A stretch of 64,000 bases of DNA from Clostridium thailandense (GCF_019207025.1 NZ_JAEEGC010000035.1:16772-80771), one strand, 5' to 3'. Positions 8,956-18,574 are shown, counted from the first letter of the stretch. Made by a program: numbers and translations. Notes: generated by a model not told the origin, from the letters alone.

Positions 8956-10062
8956 TTATTTTCTATAAAACTTCTTTATAGTATCACATACAAAATCTAC
9001 TTCTTTTTCTGTTATTTCAGGATATATAGGAAGAGCGAGAATTTCCTGTGAAATCTTTTCTGCTACAGGGAAGTCACCTTTTTTATGTCCTAAATAGCTG
9101 AAACATTTTTGCATATGAAGAGGTATTGGATAGTAAATGCTGTAGCCTATTTCATTTTCTTTTAAGAAGTCTGCAAGTTCATCTCTTTTTTCTGCTAATA
9201 AGTTAAATACATAATATACTGGGCTTTGATCTCCTTTAATTTTAGGGAATCTTATATATTCACAGTCTGATAACTTATCAGTGTACCACTTAGCAACAGT
9301 TTCTCTCTTTTTGATAGCTTCATCTATGTATTTTAATTTAACTGAAAGTACAGCTGCTTGCATTGAATCAAGTCTTGAATTATAGCCTATATAATCATAG
9401 TGATATTTTTTAGATGCACCATGAACTCTGAACATTTTAGTCATCTGAGCTAAGTTATCATCATTGGTAATTATCATACCACCATCACCATAGCCACCTA
9501 AAGTCTTTGTAGGGAAGAAAGAGAATATACCCATATCACCAATAGTACCAGAGTGTTTGCCATGCCATCTCATACCAAAGGCTTCTGCAGCATCTTCTAG
9601 AACTCTTAAATTGTGTTTAGAAGCTACTTCCATTATTCTATCCATATTATTCATTTGAGAAAAAAGATGTATTGGTACTATACCTGCTGTGTTTGGAGTT
9701 ATTTTCTCTTCTATTTTGTTTGTGTTTATTTCAAAAGTTTCTTCATCAATATCTACAAAAACAGGCTTTGCGTTATGTTTTGCTATGCAGGAAGTTGATG
9801 CTAAAAATGTAAAAGGTGATGTAATAACTTCCTTGCCATCTGTAAAACCTAAAATATGTGAAGCAATTACTAGAGCATCTGTACCAGAAGCTACACCGAT
9901 AGCGTGTTTAGCTCCAGTATATGCTTTAATTTGTTCTTCAAGTTCTGTAACCTTGGGTCCTAATATAAAGCTTCCGCTTTCCACAACATCAAATATAGCC
10001 TTATTAAATTCTTCTTTTCTCTCTGAGTATTCTCTTAAAGATGTATAAAAATTAACTTTCAT
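8956..10062 (-). CDS. DegT/DnrJ/EryC1-family PLP aminotransferase (second of pair)
   Basis: This is a 368-residue PLP-dependent aminotransferase of the nucleotide-sugar type. It has the substrate/PLP segment GVASGTDAL, the DAAEAFG aspartate, and the Schiff-base lysine in FSFFPTKTLGGYGDGG. Family members transfer an amino group from glutamate to a keto-sugar nucleotide for surface glycans or antibiotics. ATG 10062 is preferred because GAGGT lies 8 bases upstream; a GTG at 10077 would overlap that ribosome site. It begins 20 bp after the other DegT gene. No sugar nucleotidyltransferase, dehydratase or glycosyltransferase is adjacent, so the sugar is unknown. Confidence 0.85.
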   Translation of the reverse strand: MKVNFYTSLREYSERKEEFNKAIFDVVESGSFILGPKVTELEEQIKAYTGAKHAIGVASGTDALVIASHILGFTDGKEVITSPFTFLASTSCIAKHNAKPVFVDIDEETFEINTNKIEEKITPNTAGIVPIHLFSQMNNMDRIMEVASKHNLRVLEDAAEAFGMRWHGKHSGTIGDMGIFSFFPTKTLGGYGDGGMIITNDDNLAQMTKMFRVHGASKKYHYDYIGYNSRLDSMQAAVLSVKLKYIDEAIKKRETVAKWYTDKLSDCEYIRFPKIKGDQSPVYYVFNLLAEKRDELADFLKENEIGYSIYYPIPLHMQKCFSYLGHKKGDFPVAEKISQEILALPIYPEITEKEVDFVCDTIKKFYRK

Positions 10063-10082
10063 ATTCAAGTACCTCACTTAAT

Positions 10083-11264
10083 TTATTTTGCCATAACTTT
10101 TTCAACTGCTTTAATAAGTTCTTTAACCACATATTCAGCATCTTCTAGAGTAAGAAGGGAATAAAGTGGTACAGAAATTTCATTTGCGTATTGAGCATAA
10201 GCATTTGGATAATCTTCTATTTTGTATCCTAAGTTTTTGTAAAGTGTAAACATTGGTAGTGGAGTAAAATGTACATTAGTAGCTATATCTATTTCTGCTA
10301 AAGTTTCTATAACTTCATTTCTTTGCTCTTCACTAAAGCCTTTAATGCGAAGCAAATATAGGTGATAAGAAGTTACTGTATCGCCTTCCTTTTCAAAAGG
10401 AATTATAGCCCAATCTTTTTCACTTAAGTATTTAGTGTAAACATCAAATATAGCTTTACGTTTTTTTAGCATATCTTCATATCTTGTTAATTGTACAAGA
10501 CCAATAGCAGAAGCCATATCCGTAAGATTGCATTTATATCCATCTGTAACTATGTCATATTTCCAAGCACCAGCTTTCATCTTTGAAAGAGCATCCTTTG
10601 ATTGGCCATGTAATGAAGCTAATTTAAATTCTTTATATAAATCTTCTCTGCCTTTAAAGTTGTTATTGCCAAAGCTTAAAGCTCCACCTTCAGCAGTAGT
10701 GAAATTCTTTACTGCATGGAAAGAGAATATGTGAAAATCTGCTTGACCTCCAACTCTTTTTCCTTTGTATTTTGCACCAAAGGCATGAGATGAGTCAGAT
10801 ACAAAAATTATATCTTCACGATTTTTAGCTTTTAACATTTCACGAACTGCATCATAATCTACAGGTACTCCAGCAATGTCTACGGTATAGATTGCTTTTG
10901 TCTTAGGTGTTATAGCATCAGCTATTTTGTTTATATCTATTAAAAAGCTGTCTTTTTCAACGTCCACAAATATTGGTTTAATCCCTCTATGAAGCGATAC
11001 ACTTGCAGTAGCAGTATAAGTATAAGGAGTAGTTATAACCTCATCTCCTTCTTTTATATCAAAAACTTTTAATACAAGCTCTAAACCTGCAGTAGCACTA
11101 TTTAAAGCTACTGCTTTGTTAGTTTCTAAATAATCGGCTAGCTTTGCTTCGAATTCAGCAGTTTTAGGTCCGGAAGTAATCCATCCTGATTTTAAAACCT
11201 CAACTACAGCATTTATTTCCTCTTCCCCTACATCTGGTGGTGAAAATGGTATTTTTTTATTCAT
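10083..11264 (-). CDS. DegT/DnrJ/EryC1-family PLP aminotransferase (first of pair)
   Basis: This 393-residue paralog of the next gene has NSATAGLELVL near the cofactor phosphate, the DSSHAFGA aspartate and the internal-aldimine lysine in FSFHAVKNFTTAEGG. It probably aminates a 4-keto (or 3-keto) sugar nucleotide, but it could act on another aldehyde or keto group, as DegT proteins in secondary metabolism do. ATG 11264 has AGGA 9 bases upstream; the TTG at 11273 is too close. The gene sits 39 bp after a MerR-methyltransferase gene with no visible terminator between, so the three genes look like one operon. Confidence 0.85.
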   Translation of the reverse strand: MNKKIPFSPPDVGEEEINAVVEVLKSGWITSGPKTAEFEAKLADYLETNKAVALNSATAGLELVLKVFDIKEGDEVITTPYTYTATASVSLHRGIKPIFVDVEKDSFLIDINKIADAITPKTKAIYTVDIAGVPVDYDAVREMLKAKNREDIIFVSDSSHAFGAKYKGKRVGGQADFHIFSFHAVKNFTTAEGGALSFGNNNFKGREDLYKEFKLASLHGQSKDALSKMKAGAWKYDIVTDGYKCNLTDMASAIGLVQLTRYEDMLKKRKAIFDVYTKYLSEKDWAIIPFEKEGDTVTSYHLYLLRIKGFSEEQRNEVIETLAEIDIATNVHFTPLPMFTLYKNLGYKIEDYPNAYAQYANEISVPLYSLLTLEDAEYVVKELIKAVEKVMAK

Positions 11265-11303
11265 TATAATCAATCCTTTCGTCTTTTAATTACAAATACT
11301 AAT

Positions 11304-12503
11304 TTACTTTCTTCCTTGAAAAAAGCCAGTATCTTTTGTTATATATATACCTCCAGTTTCCTCGATCTCCTTTTGAAGAAAATTTATAAGTTGCTGGAGT
11401 TTTTTATCAGTAAATATTTCTTTTGTATTTCCTGGCATTGAGAATATATAGTCAATAAGCGGTATTGGATCAGTTACTACTAAGCTGTCATTATATCTAT
11501 TTAGTCTTACCTCTTTAAACCATTTTGAAACCTGCTTTAGCCCATTTTCTAGTTGAAAACTCTCTGTTGAGTCCCAGCTTTTTGTTGTTATATTTTCAGA
11601 GTTAAATCTAGAGACGATTTCACGCATTTCCTTCATGTGATTTTTGCCTACAGTAGAGGCATAAAAGCATCCATTAGCTTTTAAAACTCTCTGTATTTCG
11701 GAAAATGCCTTATCTTTATCTGCTACATGGTAAAGCATATGGTTTGCTATAACTACATCGAAACTGTTATTATCAAATGGAATATTCTGTGCATCTGCAA
11801 GTTCAAACTTGAACCTTTGAGCTTTTGAACCTAAATTTTTTTTAGCATCTTTAAGCATACCATTTGAAAAATCCGTTAATGTAATATTCCAATAACTTGA
11901 TATATAATCAAAGTTTTTTTCCCATAGGCTTCCATCACCACAGCCAAGCTCAAGTATAGAAGCCTCTTTCCGTACTTGCATTTGCTGAAAAAACCAATTC
12001 ATCCATCCTTCTTTATTTGTACTGAAAAGTTCATGAATCCTTATCCTTGCTTTTAAGTTGGAGGCATTTTCATACTGCTCATTCCAATTTTTATCTATAT
12101 TAATTACATTGATTATATTAATAAATTTATCCCAATTTAAGGCAGTATCAGTATCCAACATATGAACAGTTTCATCTATAGATTTTATAACCATTTGAAT
12201 GTGATGTATTTTTTCTTCCATTATGGACTTTTGTATTTCTAAGGACTTTTTAAAGTCTTGATCATTTATATCATATTTCATTATGTTAGATATGTCATCT
12301 AAAGAAAGACCTATAAATTTTAGAGTCAAAATTTTTTGAAGTCTTCCAAAATCCTGCTTAGTATATAATCTGTGACCAAGGTCGTTATGAGAATTAGGTT
12401 TTAGCAAGCCTATTTTGTCATAATATCTCAATGTTCTTAAAGTGATGCCGGCTTTTTTGGCAAATTCACCGGTAGAAAACAAGGTAAGTTCCTTTTCAGA
12501 CAT
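11304..12503 (-). CDS. MerR-family regulator fused to a SAM-dependent methyltransferase
   Basis: Residues 8-75 form a MerR winged helix (FSTGEFAKKAGITLRTLRYY, then DKIGLLKP). A coiled-coil dimerisation helix (about 80-125) follows. From about 150 there is a class I methyltransferase with LELGCGDG (SAM motif I), a DAQNIPF acidic segment and an FDVVIANHMLYHV motif. MerR proteins usually carry a ligand-binding C-terminus; here it is a methyltransferase, so SAM or a methyl-accepting substrate may be the effector, or the fusion may be bifunctional. Its own promoter has the 19-bp spacer typical of MerR control. It leads the two-aminotransferase operon. ATG follows GAGGTG by 5 bases. Confidence 0.87.
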   Translation of the reverse strand: MSEKELTLFSTGEFAKKAGITLRTLRYYDKIGLLKPNSHNDLGHRLYTKQDFGRLQKILTLKFIGLSLDDISNIMKYDINDQDFKKSLEIQKSIMEEKIHHIQMVIKSIDETVHMLDTDTALNWDKFINIINVINIDKNWNEQYENASNLKARIRIHELFSTNKEGWMNWFFQQMQVRKEASILELGCGDGSLWEKNFDYISSYWNITLTDFSNGMLKDAKKNLGSKAQRFKFELADAQNIPFDNNSFDVVIANHMLYHVADKDKAFSEIQRVLKANGCFYASTVGKNHMKEMREIVSRFNSENITTKSWDSTESFQLENGLKQVSKWFKEVRLNRYNDSLVVTDPIPLIDYIFSMPGNTKEIFTDKKLQQLINFLQKEIEETGGIYITKDTGFFQGRK

Positions 12504-12524
12504 TTTATCACCTCTATGTAGACT

Positions 12525-12555
12525 ATTTTAACACATGACGTAAGGTAAGGCGCAA
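12525..12555 (-). promoter_or_regulatory. MerR-type promoter (19-bp spacer)
   Basis: On the minus strand TTGCGC (-35) and TAAAAT (-10) are separated by 19 bp containing CTTACCTTACGTCATGTG. Over-long spacers covering the operator are the hallmark of MerR-activated promoters. It lies 22 bp upstream of the MerR-methyltransferase start, suggesting autoregulation. Confidence 0.65.
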
Positions 12556-12646
12556 GTATTTTTTTACAAAACATATTAATTTTGAGTTAATTTTAATCAC
12601 ATTTATATTGGCACAATATAAAATGAAAATATGAGGAGGGGAGGTT

Positions 12647-12787
12647 ATGTCTTCATATAGAAAAGGTTGCAGGCATTGTATGTATAGATATTTTGATTGC
12701 TGTAACTATTGCAATATATTAGGATTAGGGCCTAATTCACAAATAATATTCTTAATATTTTTACTTAAGTGTAGGAGAAGATTATAG
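12647..12787 (+). CDS. Cys-rich microprotein with hydrophobic tail (46 aa)
   Basis: ATG 12647 lies behind a very strong GAGGAGGGGAGG. The 46 residues begin MSSYRKGCRHCMYRYFDCCN, with seven cysteines overall. A short hydrophobic stretch (QIIFLIFLL) follows, then a basic KCRRRL end. Layout and ending resemble the unlinked 43-aa protein at 55753-55884 (Cys-rich head, N-S-x-I-I start of a hydrophobic segment, Cys/Arg tail). Such small proteins in spore formers are often membrane- or coat-associated, but no function is established here. The ribosome site and the partner copy are the main support. Confidence 0.6.
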   Translation: MSSYRKGCRHCMYRYFDCCNYCNILGLGPNSQIIFLIFLLKCRRRL

Positions 12788-12804
12788 AAAGTTTTATTCT
12801 AATA

Positions 12805-12937
12805 GGGCTGTTACACTAATAGATATCTACCGCCGAAAGTTGACTTACACTCCGGGATATGTTTCCAAAGCTGAAGAAACATATTCCTGCGCGTAAGTCA
12901 ACTTTCTGGTGTATTTCTCTATAAATGGAACAGTCCC
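12805..12937. repeat. Large imperfect palindrome with GGGCTGTT-like ends
   Basis: Outer arms GGGCTGTTACACTAATAGA and the reverse of TCTATAAATGGAACAGTCCC enclose a 14-bp perfect inner stem, GAAAGTTGACTTAC with GTAAGTCAACTTTC. Inside that, ATATGTTTCC pairs with GAAACATAT. It belongs to the dispersed family with members at 38538, 42605 and 46060. It may also terminate the microprotein transcript. Confidence 0.75.
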
Positions 12938-13030
12938 ATTATATTTTTAAACAAAGTCATCTGTAATTTTTGAAATTTTATCTGATAACGTAGACGCTCT
13001 TAATCCTATCATCTAATTCAAATCTAAACT

Positions 13031-13918
13031 TTATTCTATACAGCTTTTTTCTTTTAGATATGAAATAAAGTTGTGTACAGCAGGGGGAAAATATTTGTTT
13101 TTTCGGTATGCAAAATAAATACGCCTGCAATAATCCGGATTATTGATATGTAATTTTTTAACTTTAGCATCCTTAAGAGCAGGTGCTTCGGCTATAATAG
13201 ATACTCCAAAGCCTGCAGCAACTAAAGCACAAATAGCATATTCATCAGAGGCTTCGCAAATAACCTTTGGATCTAAATTGATACTTTTTAATAAATTAAA
13301 AGTGAATTTTCCGAGTCCAGAATTTTTATCATAAGCTACTAATGGATAAGGCTTAATTTCAATTAAGTCAATGCTATCAAATTTAGCAAGGGGATGATCT
13401 AGGGGAACAATGACAAATAATTCTTGTTCAATAATTGGAACAAAAGTAACATCAGGTTCATTTTCAACATAAGAGCAAAAAATTAAATCGTATTTATCCA
13501 TTTTTAGACCTTCCAGCATTTCGGCAGTAAATCCTTGTTTAAAGGTAAATGTAACATTCTTATTCTGTTCTAAATTTAAAAAACTACGTACTGTCTCAGG
13601 AATATAATATTGTGCTAGTGGAGAAATATATGCAATATCAACATGGCCTTCCGAGGTGCTAGCGAACTTTTCCATTATTTTTTTAGTATTATCTAACTCG
13701 CTAAGTATTCTATCTACATGCTCTAAAAATATACGACCATATTTAGTCAATATAACATTTCGACCTTGTTTATCAAATAAACATAAACCAAGTTCTGCTT
13801 CTAAGTTCGTCATAGAGTTACTTAAACTTGGTTGAGATATATTTAATTCTAAAGCTGCTTGCCTAAAGTGCTGCAATCGAGCAATAGTTCTAAAATAATA
13901 TAATTGATTCAAATTCAT
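13031..13918 (-). CDS. LysR-type regulator of hydroaromatic module A
   Basis: This 295-residue LysR protein has an N-terminal helix-turn-helix (LNQLYYFRTIARLQHFRQAA, then NISQPSLSNSMTNLE), a linker helix and a periplasmic-binding-like effector domain (about 90-290). ATG 13918 is chosen; an upstream TTG would overlap the GGAGG site. It is divergent from the shikimate-dehydrogenase/enoate-reductase genes starting at 14240. This is the standard LysR arrangement in which the regulator activates the divergent operon when its substrate, probably shikimate, quinate or a dehydro form, binds. A T-N11-A dyad lies 47 bp from its start. It is a paralog of the LysR at 20921. Confidence 0.88.
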   Translation of the reverse strand: MNLNQLYYFRTIARLQHFRQAALELNISQPSLSNSMTNLEAELGLCLFDKQGRNVILTKYGRIFLEHVDRILSELDNTKKIMEKFASTSEGHVDIAYISPLAQYYIPETVRSFLNLEQNKNVTFTFKQGFTAEMLEGLKMDKYDLIFCSYVENEPDVTFVPIIEQELFVIVPLDHPLAKFDSIDLIEIKPYPLVAYDKNSGLGKFTFNLLKSINLDPKVICEASDEYAICALVAAGFGVSIIAEAPALKDAKVKKLHINNPDYCRRIYFAYRKNKYFPPAVHNFISYLKEKSCIE

Positions 13919-13964
13919 AGGACAGTTTCCCTCCAAAATAGATTATAAGTATTATATCACATTC

Positions 13965-13981
13965 GATAGACAAAAACTATC
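13965..13981. promoter_or_regulatory. LTTR-box-like dyad in the LysR/aroE intergenic region
   Basis: GATAG-ACAAAAA-CTATC is a perfect 5-bp inverted repeat containing T-N11-A, the LysR consensus. It lies in the 321-bp divergent region 13919-14239, close to the regulator start, the usual place for an autoregulatory LysR site. No other convincing motif is seen in that region, which is very AT-rich. Confidence 0.5.
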
Positions 13982-14239
13982 AATAAAGTGGAAAACATGT
14001 ATTAGAATTATCAAAATTGTTGAATTATAATATAAATTAAGATGTGTTAAAAAAATAACTATTTTAAAATAATGACAAAACATAAACAAGCAAAGGGTTT
14101 TTTGTTGAAAAATGTTTTGCGATGTTTGATGATACTCATGAAGCTTCAATAAAAATTGCCTAAGTACTTAGGGATTAATTATTATACTTTAAGATAACGA
14201 TTACTATAAAAATATTATAAATAAAAAGGAGACATTATT

Positions 14240-15112
14240 ATGGGAGAAAGAATTACAGGACATACAGAACTTATAGGATTAATTGCATATCCAATCAGAC
14301 ATTCAAGTTCACCAGCAATGCACAATGAAGCATTTGCAAAATTAGGATTAGATTATGCGTATCTTGCCTTTGAAGTTGGTAATGAAGAGCTTGAAGATAC
14401 TATAAAAGGTTTTAGAGCAATGAAAGTACGTGGATCAAATGTATCAATGCCTAATAAAACAGTAGTACACAAATATCTTGATAATTTATCAGAGGCAGCA
14501 CAGCTTTGTGGAGCAGTTAATACAATTGTAAATGATAATGGCGTTTTAACTGGACATATTACTGATGGTATTGGATACATGCAAGCATTAAAAGATGCTG
14601 GTATTGATGTAATAGGTAAAAAGATTACAATTGTAGGAGCAGGTGGAGCAGCTACAGCAATACAAGTACAAGCTGCTTTAGATGGAGTAAAAGAAATATC
14701 AATCTTCAATCGTAAGGATGATTTTTATGCTCGTGCTGAAAAAACTGTAAAGGATATTAATGAAAAAACTAACTGTAAGGCAACTTTATATGACTTAGCA
14801 GACCTTGACAAATTAAAGGAAGAAATTAAGGATAGTTATGTATTTACAAATGCAACTGGCATGGGAATGAAACCTTTAGAAGGACAAACGTATGTTCCAG
14901 ATGCAAGCTTCTTAAGACCAGATCTAATTGTAGTAGATATTGTTTATTCACCAAGAGAAACAGCATTATTAAAAATGGCAAAAGAAGCAGGATGTAAAGC
15001 AATGAATGGCTTAGGAATGATGTTATTCCAGGGAGCAGCAGCTTTTAAACTATGGACTGGACAAGATATGCCAATTGAGCATATGAAGGAAGTATTAGAT
15101 ATTAAATACTAA
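14240..15112 (+). CDS. aroE: Quinate/shikimate dehydrogenase, YdiB-like (module A)
   Basis: This 290-residue AroE-fold enzyme oxidises or reduces the C3 hydroxyl of shikimate or quinate with NAD(P). The substrate site shows HSSSP, SNVSMPNK (catalytic Lys) and TDGIGY (catalytic Asp), and the nucleotide loop is GAGGAATAIQ. The sequence NRKDDFYARAEKTVKDIN and the C-terminal GLGMMLFQGAAAFKLWTG resemble E. coli YdiB, the NAD-capable quinate/shikimate enzyme, more than biosynthetic AroE. A separate biosynthetic AroE is at 30957, which supports a catabolic role. It is the first gene of module A, with a GGAG site 9 bases before ATG, and is followed by an enoate reductase 44 bp on. Confidence 0.9.
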   Translation: MGERITGHTELIGLIAYPIRHSSSPAMHNEAFAKLGLDYAYLAFEVGNEELEDTIKGFRAMKVRGSNVSMPNKTVVHKYLDNLSEAAQLCGAVNTIVNDNGVLTGHITDGIGYMQALKDAGIDVIGKKITIVGAGGAATAIQVQAALDGVKEISIFNRKDDFYARAEKTVKDINEKTNCKATLYDLADLDKLKEEIKDSYVFTNATGMGMKPLEGQTYVPDASFLRPDLIVVDIVYSPRETALLKMAKEAGCKAMNGLGMMLFQGAAAFKLWTGQDMPIEHMKEVLDIKY

Positions 15113-15156
15113 ATTATTTTTAGTTTACTATAAGTAAAAAAGCGGAGGTAAAAAAA

Positions 15157-17163
15157 ATGAAAGGCAAATATCCTAATCTTTTGTCACCAATCACTATCAA
15201 TGGAATGACATTGAGAAATAGAACAGTTATGCCACCCATCGGCAGTAACTTTGCTACTGTTAGTGCTGAAGTATCAGAAGAGATGATTAAATATTATGAA
15301 TTGAGGGCAAAAGGCGGTACAGGCCTTATTATCGTGGAGAACGCTTGTGTAGATTTCCCAATGGGAACTAATGGAACAAAGCAGTGCAGAATTGACGATA
15401 ATCAATATGTGCCTGGGCTTTATACCTTAGTAGAGAGACTTCACGCTTATGGAGCAAAGGTTTCTATCCAATTGAACCATGCAGGAGCATCTGCTTATGC
15501 AGCAAGACTAGGTGGCATGCAACCTGTTTCTGCTTCTAACATTCCTTCAAAGACAGGTGGGGCTATTCCAAGACCTTTAACTGTAGAAGAGATGAAAGGC
15601 ATCGCTAAAAAATATGGAGAAGCTGCAGCAAGAGCTCAGTTAGCAGGATTCGATTCAGTTGAAATTCATGCTGGACACTCATACCTTATCAACCAGTTTT
15701 TATCACCTTTATTTAATAACAGGACTGATGAATTTGGCGGAAGTGCTGAAAATAGAGCAAGATTTGCTGTAATGATTATTGATAGCGTAAGAGAGGCAGT
15801 AGGACTTAGATTTCCAATCTCCATAAGAGTTAGTGCTGATGATATGCTTAAGGGAGGAAATACTCTGGAAGATTCTCTAGAATTGATGGAATTCATGCAG
15901 GAAAAGGTAGACTTCCTAAACATTTCTGTAGGGCAAAATGATAATCTATATCTTCAACACGATAAAATGAGTTTAGCAGAAGGTTGGAGAAGTTATATGG
16001 CTAAAGCCTTTAAAGAAAAATTCAATAAACCAGTAATAACTTCAGGAAATATACGTTCACCAAAAGTTGCAGAAGAAATCATCTCAAAGGGAGATGCAGA
16101 TCTTCTTGCTATGGGACGTGGGTTAATTGCAGAGCCATACTGGGCTAACAAAGTTGCTGATGGACAGGAGCACCTTCTTAGAAGATGCATTTCGTGTAAC
16201 ATAGGATGTGCTGACCATCGTCTTGCGAAGTCCCAACCAATTCGCTGTAGTATCAACCCAGATCTCTTGTTCGAAGATTCTTATAAAGAGAAAAAGGTAA
16301 AGAAAGATATTAATGTTGTAGTTATCGGAGGAGGGACAGCAGGACTGGAGGCTGCATGTACTGCTGCAGAAGTAGGATGTAATGTAACATTATTAGAACA
16401 AAAAGATAGATTAGGTGGGTTAGCTTGGATGATCGGTACAATTCCAGCAAAAGGCAGAATTCATTATTTTGTAGAGTATTTAGAAAACAGAGTAAAAGAA
16501 CTTCCTAATTTGAAGATAAGACTTAACACAAAAGCTTCTGAGGAAATATTAGATGAACTAAATCCAGACCTTATAATAAATGCAACAGGATCAAAACCAC
16601 TGCTTCCCCCAATAGCAGGATTGTTAGATCGTGTAGACAAAGAAGCATCGAAAATCAAATCAATATTTGGATTTATTAATAATATTAGTTCTTTTGACAA
16701 AGAATGCAAAGGTAAAAAGGTTGTAGTTGTAGGCGGTGGAGCAGTAGGACTTGATGTTGTAGAATTCTTTGCTGAAAGAGGTGCAGATGTTTCAGTTATA
16801 GAAATGATGCCTGTAATAGGAAGAGATTTAGATACTAATACAAAGCTTGATGTATACCATATGATGAAAGAAAATAAGGTTAAGCAGCTTGCAAATACAT
16901 CACTTCTTAACGTTAATGATAGTTCATTTACAGTAAGAAATTCTGAAGGAGCTAGCGTAGATATAAGCTTTGATTATGGATTTGTATGCTTAGGAATGAA
17001 AGTAGAAAGTGCTGAGTTACCTAAAATTGAAGCATATGCAGAAGAAAAATGTATAAAACTTCTTAATATTGGAGATAGCGCAAAGGTAAGAAGAATAATA
17101 TCCGGTGTTGAGGAAGGCAGAAATGTAGTGAAAACTTTAGAAGTAATGGGCGCATTTAAATAA
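15157..17163 (+). CDS. 2-enoate reductase-type NADH:flavin oxidoreductase (module A)
   Basis: The 668-residue protein has the architecture of clostridial enoate reductase and dienoyl-CoA reductase. An Old Yellow Enzyme FMN barrel (1-340) has the HAGHSYLINQFLSP and NNRTDEFGGS motifs. A 4Fe-4S site has C344, C347, C351 and C364. An FAD/NAD(P)H half carries VIGGGTAGLEAA and VVGGGAVGLD. These enzymes reduce C=C bonds conjugated to a carbonyl or carboxyl group. Next to shikimate-pathway catabolic genes, the likely substrate is 3-dehydroshikimate, shikimate or a derived cyclohexene carboxylate; this is inference. RBS GCGGAGGT precedes ATG. A paralog is at 23121. Confidence 0.9.
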   Translation: MKGKYPNLLSPITINGMTLRNRTVMPPIGSNFATVSAEVSEEMIKYYELRAKGGTGLIIVENACVDFPMGTNGTKQCRIDDNQYVPGLYTLVERLHAYGAKVSIQLNHAGASAYAARLGGMQPVSASNIPSKTGGAIPRPLTVEEMKGIAKKYGEAAARAQLAGFDSVEIHAGHSYLINQFLSPLFNNRTDEFGGSAENRARFAVMIIDSVREAVGLRFPISIRVSADDMLKGGNTLEDSLELMEFMQEKVDFLNISVGQNDNLYLQHDKMSLAEGWRSYMAKAFKEKFNKPVITSGNIRSPKVAEEIISKGDADLLAMGRGLIAEPYWANKVADGQEHLLRRCISCNIGCADHRLAKSQPIRCSINPDLLFEDSYKEKKVKKDINVVVIGGGTAGLEAACTAAEVGCNVTLLEQKDRLGGLAWMIGTIPAKGRIHYFVEYLENRVKELPNLKIRLNTKASEEILDELNPDLIINATGSKPLLPPIAGLLDRVDKEASKIKSIFGFINNISSFDKECKGKKVVVVGGGAVGLDVVEFFAERGADVSVIEMMPVIGRDLDTNTKLDVYHMMKENKVKQLANTSLLNVNDSSFTVRNSEGASVDISFDYGFVCLGMKVESAELPKIEAYAEEKCIKLLNIGDSAKVRRIISGVEEGRNVVKTLEVMGAFK

Positions 17164-17359
17164 TTTAATTAATAGGCTGGATTTTTACATTCAGCCTCAC
17201 TTATGGATCATAATGGTTAATAAGTTAACAATGAAAAAGATAAAGTTATAGCAATATATATGCATTGTTATACGATGCAAAGCACTTTGTTTATATGAAG
17301 AAATTATTATATTAAATACAATTACATTATTTTAAGTAAAAAATAGAAGGAGAAAAGAG

Positions 17360-18574
17360 ATGAACAATAAAAAGAATTATTTTCCAACTGCATTAGCACT
17401 ATATTTTATATATTTTATACATGGTATCGGAGTATCAATTTTAGGTCAATATAAACAAAATTTTGCAGGTGGCTGGGGAGCTAAGACATTAGCTAATGGT
17501 ACTTTTGATGTAAGTGTGGTACTTGCTGTTATTGCGGCGCTAGGTTTAGGGCGCTTAATTACACTACCTATCTCTGGACCTTTTTCAGATAAATTTGGAA
17601 GAAGAGCTTCTGGATTAATCGGTATAGCTCTCTATGTAGCTTATTTTGTAGGTATAGCAGTTGCACCGAATATGTATATTGCTTATGCATTTGCATTAGC
17701 AGGTGGCGCCGCTAACTCTTTTTTAGATGTATGTATTATTCCATCATGCTTGGAAATATTCCCTAATGCTGGTGATGCTGCTAGTATGTTCACTAAATTT
17801 TCAATATCTATAGGACAGCTTTTACTTCCATTTATGATTGGATTTGTTGCAACAAATCATATGTCATATAAAACTATTTTCTTTATAACAGCTATATTAC
17901 TTGTTGTAACAGCTATATTAATTGCAATCCTGCCGTTTCCAGCAATGAATAACAATGCTAAGGTAGAAAAGGGTGAAGGTGAAGCTAAGAAAGAGAAAAT
18001 GAAATTTACAGCAACTAGTATTGCAGTTATTCTTATAGGATTTACATGTACATCAACATTTCAGTTATGGTTAAACTGTAATCAGGAATTAGGTAAATTA
18101 TATGGATTAGCGAAACCCGCTCAAATTCAATCATACTATGCAATGGGCTCAATAGTTGCAGTACTCGTAACAGCTCCACTTGTAAAAAGTTTCATTAAAC
18201 CAGTTAGAATTCTTGTTATTTATCCAGCAATTTCTACGATTATGCTTGCAGCTTTATACTTTATACAGTCACCGACAATGGTATTGGTGGGAGGATTTGT
18301 ACTTGGATATGCAGCGGCAGGTGGAGTACTTCAGTTGGCTGTATCAACAGCAAATACTATGTTCCCAACAAATAAAGGTAAGATTACATCTATTGTCATG
18401 ATTGCATCTAGTGTAGCGAACTATGTCATCCTGAATATTGCTAGTATGCTTACAAAAGCTGGTGGTGTGCAGGGACCAAAGTATGTACTTTTATTAAATA
18501 TAGCAATTACCGTTGTCGGTATTTTACTTGCATTGTTTGTAAATAATCAGTATGCAAAGGAAGCAGTAGCATAA
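17360..18574 (+). CDS. MFS transporter, probable hydroaromatic acid carrier (module A)
   Basis: This 404-residue, 12-helix major facilitator protein has the inter-helix 2-3 motif GPFSDKFGRRASG and a central cytoplasmic loop (about 196-215, rich in Lys/Glu). It is strikingly similar over its whole length to the MFS protein at 26225 in module B, including identical stretches such as SILGQYKQNFAG and STFQLWLNCNQELGKLYGLA. The pair therefore arose by duplication, probably with the adjoining enzymes. Shikimate or quinate uptake is inferred from position between the enoate reductase and aroD. A 196-bp gap with a small hairpin (AGGCTG...CAGCCT) separates it from the previous gene. RBS AGAAGGAG. Confidence 0.85.
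   Translation: MNNKKNYFPTALALYFIYFIHGIGVSILGQYKQNFAGGWGAKTLANGTFDVSVVLAVIAALGLGRLITLPISGPFSDKFGRRASGLIGIALYVAYFVGIAVAPNMYIAYAFALAGGAANSFLDVCIIPSCLEIFPNAGDAASMFTKFSISIGQLLLPFMIGFVATNHMSYKTIFFITAILLVVTAILIAILPFPAMNNNAKVEKGEGEAKKEKMKFTATSIAVILIGFTCTSTFQLWLNCNQELGKLYGLAKPAQIQSYYAMGSIVAVLVTAPLVKSFIKPVRILVIYPAISTIMLAALYFIQSPTMVLVGGFVLGYAAAGGVLQLAVSTANTMFPTNKGKITSIVMIASSVANYVILNIASMLTKAGGVQGPKYVLLLNIAITVVGILLALFVNNQYAKEAVA

Noticed and set aside
9689..10048. 119-codon plus-strand frame inside the DegT gene
   Set aside because: No ribosome site, and it lies wholly opposite a well-supported aminotransferase.
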